Shown here: positions 24,162-35,218 of the stretch, piece by piece
Position numbering within the stretch: the stretch's first letter is position 1
Layout: every line of letters starts with the position of its first letter
DNA from: Roridomyces roridus
Taxonomy: Eukaryota; Basidiomycota; Agaricomycetes; Agaricales; Mycenaceae
DNA: 64,000 nt
Assembly (NCBI GenBank): GCA_029378245.1
Contig: JARKIF010000016.1
Location: 744,001-808,000 of the forward strand
Reading direction: 5' to 3'
Notes under the pieces: model-generated
What the model was told of the DNA's origin: nothing
The model's input: the letters and a program-made list of their open reading frames with translations, nothing else
Databases searched by the model: none
Translations under genes and position numbers: made by a program

Positions 24162-25189
24162 GTGGGGTGGTCAAACACATTCCTCGACAGCCAGTTAAAA
24201 AGTAATCTCCTCGGCCCACGACGTCGCATTTGTCATTTCAATTTGAGGTAACCGAACAACCGAGGCAAGAATTCGGAGAACGTGGGTTCACCGTAAGGAA
24301 TTGAGTAAGACAAGGTGGGGTGGAGGGTCTAGCCGTTTTGGCCGACGCCTTGGCCGCCGAAGGCAATGCCAGAGGCCGAGTCGGGGAGAGATAGACGGGG
24401 CGTCGTAAAGTGACACGGACACGGCCAAACCCGAGGCAGCAGGAAGTCTCGAGGGCATACATTCCGGAACGTTCTGAGGGTAGGTCAAAAGAAACACGGC
24501 GATGGGATGCCGCCTTGAATCTGTGATCTTGACAAGTGGAGGAGAGGAGGACAACGAGAGTGGAAATGCTGTGCAATCACTGATCCGTCCAGGAATTGCG
24601 TCGGAACGCAATCGGAACGAGCGCAAAAAGGCGCAGAGACGAGATATAAGTATGCCGCTATCTACCTTGCCTACCACCTAAGCCGCCTGGCAAACTCGGC
24701 TTGCCTTGGTTCACAATTTAGTGATTTCGGTGATGTGCCGATCAGATGGATCAAAAAACAAACAACCGCTATCCACCGGATTAGGCAGTTTCGTCGTAAA
24801 ATTGGTAAAATTATCTTCTCAAGCCAACTAGGACGTGACCGGTCGACGGTCCGTGCCAGGTGTCCCGGTATCTCAATTAGCCGAGTCTACCAGCCCATAT
24901 CAGTCCTTCACACCCAATGGATGAACACGACGACAGCAAACGTCGCACTTCCCCAACTCCAACGTGTGAACTGGAAAAGTATAGAACGAGAAACCTCTCA
25001 AATAGACATTGATGATGATTGCATCGCCCCAGATATGTCGTGGGAAAAGAAGCACGACCGACAGGAACGGACGGAAGAATATAACAGGCCAGCCGATTCC
25101 CGTTTTCGGATCGGATCATCCACGCTCCGCCCACCAATAGCGGACGTATAAATAATCAGGGTACCCCACCTCCTCCCTCCACAATCCCC
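24162..25189. other. Divergent intergenic region between AT-2 and dioxygenase
   Basis: About 1 kb between two divergent genes. Only the TATA box near the dioxygenase (25147) is recognisable. Confidence 0.4.
25147..25152 (+). promoter_or_regulatory. TATA box of intradiol dioxygenase
   Basis: TATAAA 43 bases before the ATG at 25190. The pseudogene copy keeps TATAAA at the corresponding place (~8620-8625, minus). Confidence 0.6.
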
Positions 25190-26482
25190 ATGCGCCCCGC
25201 CCTCCTCGCCGTGCTCCCTATCATCCTGGGGGTCGCCGCCCACAAAACGGCCCACACCGAAGAAGAAAAGCAGGTCGAGCGCAGTCTCCGGAATGCAGCC
25301 TACCATGTACGCTCCGACGCATCCTCCTGGTATCGCTCTCATTCTTCGTACAGTGCGCTGCCGCAGTAGGCGACTTTACGACCGCGCGGAAGCGTGCCTT
25401 TGCCCAGAAGGCCCTTGGCCAGACCGGCAACCCTTCAGTCACGGATTACGCTCAGCTCTTCGACCAAGAACCGTTGGGCATCGAGGCTGGCCCTGACGCC
25501 GAGTTCCTCAGCTGCACGCCGATACAGGACACGCAGATTGAGAACAACACTTGCGTCCTCAGTGCGTCGCCCAACTCCGCCCGATGTTAGCTAGCTTCTG
25601 ATTCTTGTTTCATAGCACCCGAAGTGACAGAGGGACCGTACTACCATAACGCCGGGCATCCTATTCGGCAAAACATTGCGGAGTACCAAGATGGGCTATT
25701 GCTGGTGCGTGATCGTGTTCCTTGGTTTACACGTTTCTTAATACCGCTCTGAAGCTCCTGGACATTGGCGTCATCGACGTAGAGACGTGCAAACCCGTGC
25801 CAAACGTCCTCGTCGACATCTGGCTGGCAAACGCAACCGGGCACTATGCCGGTACGTATCCCTTCCGTCTGTCCGAACGCCCAGACCAAATATTCTGAAG
25901 GTCACCCGGATCCTGCGCCCCATCTTGTTAACGAGCAACCCCAAGTGGGCGGTTCTCGCAGCGGCCTGCTTTCCGCTTTCCCTCGGACAAAATACCAAGA
26001 AACTTTCCTTCGGGGTGCATGGCCTACCGACCGCAACGGCGTTTCTCAGTTCACCAGTACGTCCATTACCTATCTTCTCGAACCAGAAGCCTTACTTTTA
26101 AACAGGCATCTTCCCTGGCTATTACACCGGCCGCGCGACACACATCCACACCAAAGTCTATCCCGAGTGGACCGTCCACGAGGAGAACAGCACGTTCACT
26201 GGTGGCCGGCTCGCACACGTCGGGCAGTGGTTCTTTGAGGACGATATCAACATGGCCGTCGACAAGATGCATCCGTACACCGAGAACCCCATCCGCCACA
26301 CTCGGGGCCGGACACGGAATTGGCGCGATTCCCTCAACATCTTTGACGACTCGCATTTGAATGGGTATAATCCTGTTTTCAAGACGCATTTGCTGGGTGG
26401 GGTCATTGGGCAGGGGGTTGTTGCGTATATCACCATGGGAGTGAATATGAGTGCGAGCTACGATAACTGGTGGAAGGGCTGA
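25190..26482 (+). CDS. Secreted intradiol ring-cleavage dioxygenase
   Basis: Non-haem Fe(III) enzyme that opens catechol-type rings between the hydroxyls. Signal peptide MRPALLAVLPIILGVAAH (ATG 25190), so extracellular, as in the fungal extracellular branch of the family. Exons in order: EEEKQVERSLRNAAYH; CAAAVGDFTTARKRAFAQ; EFLSCTPIQDTQIENNTCVL; TPEVTEGPYYHNAGHPIRQN; LDIGVIDVETCKPVPNVLVD then WLANATGHYAG; GLLSAFPRTKYQETF; IFPGYYTGRATHIHTKVYPE; and a long last exon ending SASYDNWWKG. GYYTGRATHIH supplies the Tyr and two His ligands expected of the family. About five introns, all joining in frame. It stands divergent from AT-2 and 127 bp before the thioesterase. Substrate unknown; lignin-derived catechols are plausible. 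Confidence 0.87.
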
Positions 26483-26609
26483 GGGGAACTAATGGCTGTT
26501 AAAAAATGTTGTAATTCTAATGCGAGTTCGTCCCACATCGTCACGAGATGCCGTTTCCTCCGCCCGTGATTTCGGCGTTTTGAGTTGCCGATTCTTCCTC
26601 TTGACCTCC

Positions 26610-27241
26610 ATGTCTGCTATCTCTGGAAATGCCTCGGACGAGGTCAAGACAGTCCTCTCTGACATCCCCAAATTCTTTGGCGCCCGCGTCCCAAATCGAT
26701 TCGGCGATTCTATTGTTCAGCGGATGAAGGTGACCCATGCGTCGCTCGAGCCCAAGGCGGACGAGCCCCGGAAGAAGGAGGGCAAGGTTGTTTGTGAGGT
26801 TGAAGTGCGGGAGGGTGCGTACTGCCTACCTTTGACTCGCGGCTGAATACAGACATTTGCTTGACCCAGATATGCTTAATGGAGGGGGAAACGTGCATGG
26901 GGGGTGTTCGGCGTTCCTCGTCGACTTGTGTTCCACGCTTGCTCTCATCGTGTTTGAGCCGGGCGTTTCGACGGTGTCGCAGTCGTTGAATATCGTTTAT
27001 CATTCTCCGGCTACTCTGTGCGTTCCTTTCGTTTGTTCGACTTGTTCAAAAGAAACACACAACTGACTGATTCTGTCTTTTTTTTAGCGGTGACACCCTG
27101 CGGATCGTCAATACGACGTTAACTGTCGGGGCACGGGCCATGTCCGCGCGGACTGAGATCTGGAACAAGACGCACCACCGCCTCGTCGCGTCGGGGGTCC
27201 ATATCAAGATGCAGCCCTCTGCGCCGGCTGCTAAGCTGTAG
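26610..27241 (+). CDS. HotDog-fold acyl-CoA thioesterase (4HBT family)
   Basis: Probable hydrolysis of acyl-CoA thioesters, in the ACOT13/PaaI-like group. Start MSAISGNASDEVKTVLSDI at 26610; the longer frame from 26520 has no support. Three exons: exon 1 ends VCEVEVRE; exon 2 holds DMLNGGGNVHGGCSAFLVDL and VSTVSQSLNIVYHSPAT; exon 3 is GDTLRIVNTTLTVGARAMSA to PSAPAAKL. The GGGNVHGG segment with the following helix is the family's active-site signature. About 165 residues, the usual length. No targeting signal seen. It shares orientation with the dioxygenase, which might link them, but fungal co-location alone is weak evidence. Confidence 0.82.
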
Positions 27242-27351
27242 AAGACCGACAAGACGGTCTGCTAGAATTCACCTAGACGTGCCCATTTAATCTTTATCCT
27301 GATTCCTGAACGCGACTCCAACATTATAACGGATTATGATATACAAATTAT

Positions 27352-28009
27352 TCAAGCAAGGTAAACGCTAAACTTCTGCGGCCCAGTGGGAAGATCGGTG
27401 CAAGTCTGGACGGTGGCCGCGGCCCCGACGGTGCTGCCAATCTGGAGACACTTGCCCGACGAGCCGGTGACGACGTTGCAGCTCGAGGCGATGACGCCTC
27501 CATGGGAAACGGAGCCAGGGGCGTTGCAGGTGGTGCATACGAAGCCCCAGGTCTGCACACTGAATAAATCCAGAGTGAGTTATTTGAACATAGAATGGAA
27601 GAAGAAATCCAAGCGTACCCCGAGTCCGGGGGAGAGATGAGGTTCTGGAGGGTCAAGTTGCCGACGGAGACGCCGTTCGCGTTGGTCGTGTAGAGCTGCG
27701 GGTTGGGGCCGTTGAAGTCGCTGCAAGTTATTGTAAGTGGTTGGTCGCAGAATCGCAACTAGAAACCCACGCCAGGAGAAAACCGAGATGGTTGCTCGGA
27801 ATTTCAGCGACCCACTCGGCGGTGAGGGGAGCGAGCGCGTGGGTGACGATGGGCGCGCCCACGACGGAGCTGCCGTACCCAATCTCGAAGCTCCCGCTGC
27901 CGATGCTGATGAGCTGGCCTGCGAGGTCGGGGTTGCATGCTGCACGAGCAACGGGGTTGGCCGTGGCGGCGAGGAAGAGAGAAGCAAAGACGGATGCGAT
28001 GGCGAGCAT
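27352..28009 (-). CDS. Small secreted protein 2
   Basis: Same family and three-exon plan as the proteins at 21457 and 31531. Signal peptide MLAIASVFASLFLAATA then NPVARAACNP. Exon 1: AGQLISIGSGSFEIGYGSSV to SNHLGFL. Exon 2: DFNGPNPQLYTTNANGVSVG and NLTLQNLISPPDSG. Exon 3: VQTWGFVCTTCNAPGS, GKCLQIGSTVGAAATVQTC, ending FSVYLA. The Cys spacing in exon 3 is conserved (CTTC, SSC, GKC, QTC). It is more divergent than copies 1 and 3 and lies outside the inverted arms, so it is an older duplicate. All joins are in frame; probably functional. Confidence 0.75.
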
Positions 28010-28097
28010 TGTGCTGTTGAGAGTGAACTTGCTGGTAGTACCTGAGGTTGGAATGCCTGGTTGGTAGCTGGATCGTCTATGGTGCAAGTGGACCTCT

Positions 28098-28103
28098 TTT
28101 ATA
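28098..28103 (-). promoter_or_regulatory. TATA box of secreted protein 2
   Basis: TATAAA on the minus strand about 90 bases before the ATG at 28009. Confidence 0.5.
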
Positions 28104-28967
28104 CTGTATACCATTCCCTGTTCGTTCAAACGGAGAAGAGGTAAGAGCGTACGCGTATGGGGAAGATGGCTGCTGCATATTCCATGAAGATCGGTAAAAG
28201 GAAAGTCGCCATTTCAAGTTCCGTTTCCGGGTCCGAAACGGCTACGGGTTCAATAGGTTCAATATGGGTTTGCAAAGATAGACCATGTTATGCACACGTT
28301 TCGAGAGATGGTGAGCACTGAGAGGGAGTCCAGAGTCCAGTAGCAGCTGGCTGACAGTGAATGTCCAGTATCCAGTCGGTCTGCCCTATTGACTCGGAGT
28401 CGATGCCAGTCGCTTTCATTTTTTTTTTCGCCAAGAGGATTTGCAGCCCCAGCCCGGCCATTTTCGGCAATTTTCCAAGTCTGTCTTATCTTGAGTTTTA
28501 GCAGTGGAGCCATACATACAATGAACGTTCGCGAGATCAAGAGCCGTTTTGTATTGACTTGTTTACCGAACCCGCTTTCATTCAAACCACCATCACCACC
28601 ACCTCCGTCCACTCCCCGTCCGGGTTTCGTTAACCGGGTCCATCATTTGTGAGCGCCGCTAGCATCCCGTGCAATGAATTGGTTCTTGAAGGCCACTGCC
28701 GGTCTGGTCGGGCGATGTGAACATTGGCCACTCAATCACCACTTCGGCGCTCCCAGCCTCTACAGAAACTGAATGCTCTAGACCGCCGCTCGTTCCCGCG
28801 CTGACCTGGGGTCGCATGTAAACATCTTGACTCAACGGACCCAAACGGCCCAAATACCCCGCACCCCCGCAGGCTAGGCCCGCGCCGTGAAGGTTGGCAC
28901 ATAATTAAAAAGGCACCACCTCATCCTTTACCTCAGGATTATTCTCCGCTCTTCCGTCGACATCCCC
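28104..28967. other. Divergent intergenic region between two secreted-protein genes
   Basis: About 0.9 kb. A T-rich run sits at 28421-28431. No gene or RNA recognised. Confidence 0.4.
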
Positions 28968-29626
28968 ATGCTGTCCCTTACCACCGTAACCCTTGCCGGC
29001 CTGCTTGCTGTTGCCTCAGCGAAGCCTTTGGCAGCCCGCCAAGCGACGACGACCTGCAATCCCAACTTTGAAGGTGCCGGAGTTTCTATAATCGCGGTTG
29101 ACGTCGAATGGGGAGTGTCTACGGTTGTGGCTGGGACACTGCTCCAAGACGATGTCGGCACCTTCCCGCCCAACGCCACCGCCAACTGGCATGTCCAACA
29201 AACGGGCTCATTCAACCCGACGACGTACATCATCAAGTGAGGCGTTACATTCCCGCGCTAGTGGCTGAATTTCATAACGACTTTCTTTTTTCAGACCGAT
29301 TAGCGACAACAACCTCGCCGTGGATGTTGTACATCGGCAGTTAACTTTGGAGGATGTCGATGGTTCGAAGCAGTATGTAAACACGGAATCAATTCAGCCA
29401 AACTCATTCGTTCTAGGTCGCAACTCTGGGAAATCGAATGCCAGCAGTGTTTCCCCGGGGCGTCCACCCCGGGCGGCGGAGAGTATGCTGTGGGTTGTGC
29501 TATCAAGTCGGTGCCGACTGGGTTCTGTGCTACTCTGGAGATGGGTTCGCCCCTCCTGGCTGTTCTCGGGCCGTGCACTGGTGTGGTTGCCGAGAGGTTC
29601 GACTTCTGGACGGCGACCGGTGCTTA
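28968..29626 (+). CDS. Small secreted protein 4 (distant family member)
   Basis: Signal peptide MLSLTTVTLAGLLAVASA, then KPLAARQATTTCNP; the basic AAR site and CNP motif echo NPVARASCNP of the other copies. Three exons: NFEGAGVSIIAVDVEWGVS to PTTYIIK; PISDNNLAVDVVHRQLTLE; then after an intron ending near 29416 RSQLWEIECQQCFPG, GGGEYAVGCAIKSVPTGFC, ending FDFWTATGA. The last exon keeps the paired Cys (CQQC, GC, GFC, GPC) and an LWEIECQQC segment equivalent to DWGLVCSTC. Sequence identity to copies 1-3 is low, but architecture and Cys order match. Extracellular; function unknown. Confidence 0.72.
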
Positions 29627-29692
29627 ATGGATAGTTTATGTACACAACAAGGACGGTTCAAGGAATGTACTCGTACAATGCAAGAAACATAT

Positions 29693-30511
29693 CTACCAAT
29701 ATTTGGGAACGAGCGCCTTGTGAGGTCCATTCGGGACATAGTGCGCCTGTTTGGCAACCCCCACCCTCACATCCGACTCAGCCAAAACCCGCTCATCCCA
29801 ACCTCGCCCACGTACTCCCAACTGCCTATGCAACTCCCCATCAAGCTCATGCAACAACGCCACATCCTGCGCGCAATACTCGACCAACGCTTGAACCAGC
29901 GGCCGCTCTTCAAACACCTCGTACCGACCACCACATTCCGGCGCAAAGAGTTTCTTGCCTGCCTCTTTGACGTTCTTCCACTGCCGCCGGATGGCGAACG
30001 ACTTGAGTGGCGCGAGGTAAGTCTCGAGCGTGGCAGCGAGTCCGGAGATGAAGCGCGGTGGGCGGCCGACTTTGACTGTGCGCGCGGCGAGCTCGAGGAG
30101 TTGGAGATCGTACACGTTGGCGAGCGTCACGCCGAACAGGTTGTACAGTGCGTCAGAGTCGTTGCGGACGTCGAAGAATAACTGCGAATTTTCAGGATAT
30201 GCAAGGCGAACAGTCCACTGAGGAAATTGGTGTACCTTCTTGATAGAGCGACTCTCGAGTATGGCCTTGAGGTTCTGCCCGCTCGGTGCGACGTCCTCAA
30301 AAGCACTCCTACCAAGCACAGCGACGTCGACGAGCCAGATGGTGTTGCTTCCTTCAGCCATGAGCTGCACGAGGCTCAGCCTCCCGGAGCGGCAAAGGTC
30401 GATGCCCTCAAGGTCGACAGCAATGGATGTGCTCCCCGCCAGCGCGTCGACGCAAGAATGCAAGAGCGCGATTGTATCGACGAGGATTATTGAGTGGGTG
30501 GAGGACGACAT
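29693..30511 (-). CDS. 3'-5' exonuclease domain protein (RNase D/EXD1-like)
   Basis: DEDD-superfamily nuclease, two-metal-ion 3'-5' trimming of RNA or DNA. Start MSSSTHSIILVDTIALLHSC at 30511. Exo I is IAVDLEGIDLCR (Asp-x-Glu). An intron of 54 bases at ~30182-30235 removes an in-frame stretch, joining SIKK to LFFDVRNDSDALYNLFGV, which holds the Exo II Asp. Exo III is EYCAQDVALLHEL, with Tyr and Asp five apart, so the DEDDy type. About 255 residues, cytosolic or nuclear. The ending VPNGPHKALVPKYW is near 29693, tail-to-tail with secreted protein 4. No frame break. Its 5' flank is the end of the right arm of the inverted duplication. Confidence 0.83.
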   Translation of the reverse strand: MSSSTHSIILVDTIALLHSCVDALAGSTSIAVDLEGIDLCRSGRLSLVQLMAEGSNTIWLVDVAVLGRSAFEDVAPSGQNLKAILESRSIKKVHQFPQWTVRLAYPENSQLFFDVRNDSDALYNLFGVTLANVYDLQLLELAARTVKVGRPPRFISGLAATLETYLAPLKSFAIRRQWKNVKEAGKKLFAPECGGRYEVFEERPLVQALVEYCAQDVALLHELDGELHRQLGVRGRGWDERVLAESDVRVGVAKQAHYVPNGPHKALVPKYW

Positions 30512-30599
30512 TGTAATGGTGCTTGCTGGTTGGAAGAGAGCGCGTATTTATTAAATAGGAGGCGAGGACGTGTTGATCTCGATCGCGCCCCTGCGGCCT

Positions 30600-32172
30600 C
30601 GCAGAAATTAACTGCGAATCCGAATCGTGAAAGCTTGCTGGTCCCCATTGACTTCTTAAACCGACACCAGCAGCCAATTTTACGAGTGTTGCGTACGCAA
30701 GTTGCCACCAATGGATATTGACGCCCATAAAATGAAAATCCTTTGTCTTGTCCAGCGAGCCGGATTTCATTTCTTCAGAGGCGTGCGAGAATTTGCGCCG
30801 TGTCGACGTACGCCACGGCCCTGGCGAATCCCAGTTTGCGTTTGAGCGGCCTTTAGAAGGTCGTGGTGAGAATCAGGAGGCAACAAACACGTGCATGGCT
30901 TGATTGCCAGTAGTGGCATGCACGTGCCCGTGTCTTTTCTTCTTTGTCAATTCACCCGTCGCTCAAGGCTTGGACATCTGCCGGCCCTTACGAAAAAGGC
31001 TACTCTGGAGGCTGGCCCGGACTCTGCTACGCTGGCAACTGAAAACTGGAGCAGCACAGAGTAAACTCGAACCAGTCCCACCGGCGCTTTTGTGGGGAGG
31101 TGGTCCACCGTTGTGCCCCGCTCCACCTGAGCTGTACCAGCTTGTTCTGAAGGTATTCGGGATGCCGCAAGAACGGCCTCGTCCGAGCCTAGGCAGAAAT
31201 GGATAGTGCCGTGTTCCTCGCGACGGCGAACGTCGGGATAACTCAGCAAGACGCTAAATGGAGCATCGGAGAAACCTATCCCAAGCTCTGGCAGTGGCAG
31301 TCTGGACGCCGCTACGAGGGTTCAAAAAGTTCATAGCCGCTCAATTGGTACTATTCGTGGCCTCGGGAGCAATAGCAATAACGATTTCTTCCCCTTCTCC
31401 TCATGGATTCGTCCCCATACGCTTGACCCAAACCCGACCCTAACCGACCTCTCCGTCGGTATACGGCAATAGGTTTGCAGTATAAAGAGCAGGGCGCATT
31501 TCCAACTGAAGCCATCCAAATCTACTACAGAATGCTTTCTATCACATCCATCGTTGCCTCTCTCCTCCTCGCCCACACCGCGCTGGCCAACCCCGTTGCC
31601 CGTGCGTCATGCAACCCCAACATCGCCAGCCAGGGAATCAGCCTCGGCAGCGGGACCTTGGAAGTCGGGTACGCCAGCTCCGTCGCTGGAGCGGCCATCG
31701 TCACCCAGGCGCTTACCACTGCGGCCGCCGAGTACATCGTGGCGAATGCTCAAACCAGTAACGGAGGATTCCAGTTCATGTGAGTGGACTGGCTCATTCA
31801 GAACTCTCGTTGATCTTTTACGGGCCAGCGATTTCAACGAATCCGGAGCAAGCACCCAACTCGTCCAGACCAATTCCAACGGCGCTGTGTCCCTCCAGAC
31901 TCTTGTGACTCCCGAGAGCGGGTGCGCGTTCATCTCTCATTCCAGTATCCAGACCGATATTAATGTTGATGTCTTCTTGCAGAACACAGGACTGGGGCCT
32001 CGTCTGCTCGACCTGCAACGACGCCAGCACCGTCAGCGCTGGCGGTGCCTTTGCCACAGGGTGCAACGTCGTTTCTGGCGCGACGGGCAAGTGCCTCCAG
32101 ATTGGGAGCGCTGCTGGCGCTGCTGTGACTGTTCAGACGTGCACCGACTTGGCCAGTGGGCCTCAGGTGTTC
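30600..32172. repeat. Right arm of inverted duplication (upstream + secreted gene)
   Basis: Reverse-orientation match of 20834-22385. It starts just upstream of the exonuclease gene, runs through about 900 bp of promoter region and ends in the last codons of secreted protein 3. Coding exons are more alike than the upstream DNA, which carries small indels. Confidence 0.8.
31481..31486 (+). promoter_or_regulatory. TATA box of secreted protein 3
   Basis: TATAAA 50 bases before the ATG at 31531; conserved in the inverted copy at 21510-21515. Confidence 0.65.
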
Positions 32173-32190
32173 ACTATCTATCGGGCTTGA
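31531..32190 (+). CDS. Small secreted protein 3
   Basis: Best-preserved member of the four-gene family. Signal peptide MLSITSIVASLLLAHTALA, then NPVARASCNP. Exon 1 covers ISLGSGTLEVGYASSVAGA to SNGGFQF; exon 2 is FNESGASTQLVQTNSNGAV to VTPESG; exon 3 is TQDWGLVCSTCNDASTV, GKCLQIGSAAGAAVTVQTC and ends QVFTIYRA. Exon joins are in frame. The Cys pattern resembles one ricin-B/beta-trefoil repeat, but only one repeat is visible, so a different fold is possible. It is expected to be secreted, perhaps processed after the Arg of NPVAR. The TATA box and upstream 900 bp are shared with copy 1. Confidence 0.78.
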
Positions 32191-32537
32191 GGATTGGGTT
32201 GGGTTTCATCGGAGAAAAAAATTGAGTCAATAGTCTTGTAGCTCGTTCATTCTGTTTGCGTTAGAATTTAAGAAAATTCACATGGAAAGAGGTTGTGAAG
32301 AGGCAAGACGGAATGATCGCGGATCAGTTGGCCGAGCCATCCTTGCTTTTGACCACCATCTGGACACAGACATTCCCCGAGTCAAACCCCGCATCTTAAA
32401 CCAAGCGACATGTAAAGGCCGCAGGCGGTGCTACAACTCGGGGAAGACGGTGCCGCCGGGGTAGCAACGATCTTGCACAGCTCCAACGTTGAACTGTATT
32501 TAAACCACAGCCGCCGTCTGGCTATCGCTGCACCACC

Positions 32538-34138
32538 ATGGCTCTCCTCGATCTCCCCGCAGACATCATCCTCTCTGTTCTCTCTCATTGTAGTGTTTCC
32601 GACGTCATCTCCACAGCAATGGTGGGTCCGACTCCTGTCCGATTCTGGAAAGAGATTTCTCAGTGACTCCGACCAGACTTGCAGACATCTCCACGCCCTT
32701 GGCTTTGAAAAAAGCGTCTGGTTGATTCTGCTGACCGACCTCAAGCGCAGGGGCTTCCTGGACGAGACCCACACTGCTGTCCTTCAAGACTTGACGACTC
32801 AAGAACTGGTAAATCTGGTTAAGCGCGTTGTTTTGGGACCGGAAAGCTGGTGGCCCGACGAGCACGGGGTGGTCAAGCCTCGAGTTGCGAGAGAAATCGT
32901 TCTCCATCCGACCAACGTCTCTGAGAGGAACCAGCTTGTCGATGGAGGTCGGTATCTCCTCACCCACGGTGCTGCAACGATCGAGTGCTGGGACGTGGTG
33001 ACGGACACACTCTTTTGGAGACTTCCCGAGCCCCCGTCGGAAGACGATTCTCAAATCGGCGATTTTGCAGCCGAGTTTCGAGATGAGGACCAATCGCTGG
33101 TTATAATGATTCACAGAGAATGCACGGTTGCCCCGTACGTCCTCCTAGCACCCATATAAAACCGCTGACTTATCTGTCTTCCAGTGAACATTCAATTGAA
33201 GTGATACAGGTGGACTTTCGGACGGAAATTCACGCATCTCTACTTCAAGTCCGTCTTCAAAAAGAGGTCTATTACGAGATCTGGGGCCTTGTGATCTGCG
33301 GAGATCTCTGCGTTTTCAGCGGTTACGGAAGATACACATACGTGATATTTGATTGGAGAAATCAATGCTGGCTGGAGCTCAGCAATGTACCTCTCGACGT
33401 GGGTTTAACATCACTTTACTACTTCCACCTCTGATATATACGAACCAGGATTATGCTCATGGTTGCCCCTTCACCCTGGAACTCGCCGATGACAACGCCT
33501 TTCTGATTGTCGGCGACGACACCGCCAATGAACTTCGCATCGTGCACAACGCCGCCTTGCGTGCACGCCTGCGCCCCATCAGCACTCTCTCCCCTCCACC
33601 TTTCGTCCTGGTTTCTGACATCCACCCTCTCCTCACCCACGCATTCCCAAGCACCGTAATACAAGTTCGGTTTGAGAATGATTTTCTCAGACCTGTACAC
33701 GAACTGTCGGTGTGCAAAAGCCCTCTCGCAATGGACACCTACCGTGTGTGGGTATACATCACCAAGTCGTACTACCTCCCGCCAGTGTCGCCACAGGAGA
33801 GTTACGGCAAGGAACAGCGGTATTCTCCGAGTCTTTTGTGCGGGTTCACGTTTTCCCGCCACGGCGACATCTTGCGGTGGCGCGAAACGAGCCCTCCGTG
33901 TGTGGCACCAGCGAATCTCGTAACCCACCTGCGCCGAATAGCGTTTTCCGGGCACAGATGCGTCCGAGGGGAAGACACGGCGCTGGAGGAGCACATAGTG
34001 CCACCGACGGCTTGCTTGCCTGGATTGCCGAACAACCTTCCAATTGAATACTGGTGTCCCATCTTGACGACTTATTCGGGAGCTCTAAGCTTTGTTTCAA
34101 AGTCGGACAGCGAGATTATGGTGCAGTATTTTCAGTGA
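32538..34138 (+). CDS. F-box domain protein
   Basis: Probable SCF ubiquitin-ligase adaptor. Exon 1 (ATG 32538) reads MALLDLPADIILSVLSHCSV then SDVISTAM, an N-terminal F-box. An intron to ~32679 joins in phase to TCRHLHALGFEKSVWLILLT. The rest has beta-propeller-like stretches (IECWDVVTDTLFWRLPEPPS; YYEIWGLVICGDLCVFSGYG) as usual in this group. Further introns at about 33126-33184 and 33388-33448 give the joins to EHSIEVIQVDFRTEI and SNDYAHGCPFTLELADD; the frame ends EIMVQYFQ at 34138. About 470 residues. It lies in the right arm block; the left arm has no counterpart at the matching place. Confidence 0.78.
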
Positions 34139-35218
34139 CGAAACGGTCGCGATTATCCATTAGCTAGCTCTTCAATACCGCTCGTGCTGATGGAATGACA
34201 AAAGGACCGTGAGGACATTTGGTTGAAAAAACCTGCTTTTGAGGGCCAGTGCTTTGCATGGCAATCCGAGTCTGATCTTGGGTTGATTTTGGGCGTTCAT
34301 TTTGTGCCCGACGAGCTTGGCTACATAGCTGTATGGTGCCAGGAGCCTCGAATCAAGACTTTGAGAGGTCATAGGCATAGCACCAAGGTAGGACCAGATG
34401 CATAACTTGGTGTCGGACTTGATGTACTCATGTAAGTACATAAGACAAGAGTTGGACAAGAGTGTATGGCTGTTACTGAGTTTGAACCTAACAGTGGGAG
34501 CTGCAAGCAAGCGGGGTGAAGGGTTCCTTGCACCAGAAGAACAAATGAGTCACTGGATGTTGAGCGGTCGATCCAAGGCCAATGTCGAATGCGTTCTGGT
34601 GGGAACCAAGAGATGGACTGTCAACGGAACATCGGTGTCAAACCGAAAGTCCAGACTCCGGACCCGTTCTGCGTCGGTCAATCTCCTATCGAAGGCCGGC
34701 GGAAGTAAGGCAGAGATACGTGTTCATGGTGTAAGAGTGAATGACCAAGAAGCGACCAAATCGAGACAGAAGTCCCCAAAAATTACCTGAAAAGGAAATG
34801 ATTCCACCACCGACACTGACATCATCGAAAAAATGCGACCCCACTTTCGCGGGAAAACGGCCGATAAGACCGAGCTTTTTTAAGACTCGGAACAAGCGCG
34901 AGTATTGTAAAATGTGACTTTTTTTTTTTGTGGAATCGGTATGGCACTCGTCTCATGCTCTCCACCTCCATCTCCTCAGGGCGACTTCTCGGGCTGGCCG
35001 CCGGCCATCGGCGCTGCGGACCGTCAATCTCCAACAGTGAGGATTGAACCAAACTCAAAAGTCGGAACACCCCGGCCCGGGGCGATGCCGTTGATACAAA
35101 CTCATCTTGATTCAATCTTGATTCTTGACCACGAATACACGACAGAAGGGAGCCTTTCTCTGCCAGTCGAGTCTGGAAACTTCTAATCGCTGCTCTGACT
35201 CGCTTGAATTCAGCTGCA
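34139..35218. other. Intergenic before MYND-C
   Basis: About 1.1 kb; a T-run lies at 34919-34929. No gene supported. Confidence 0.4.
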
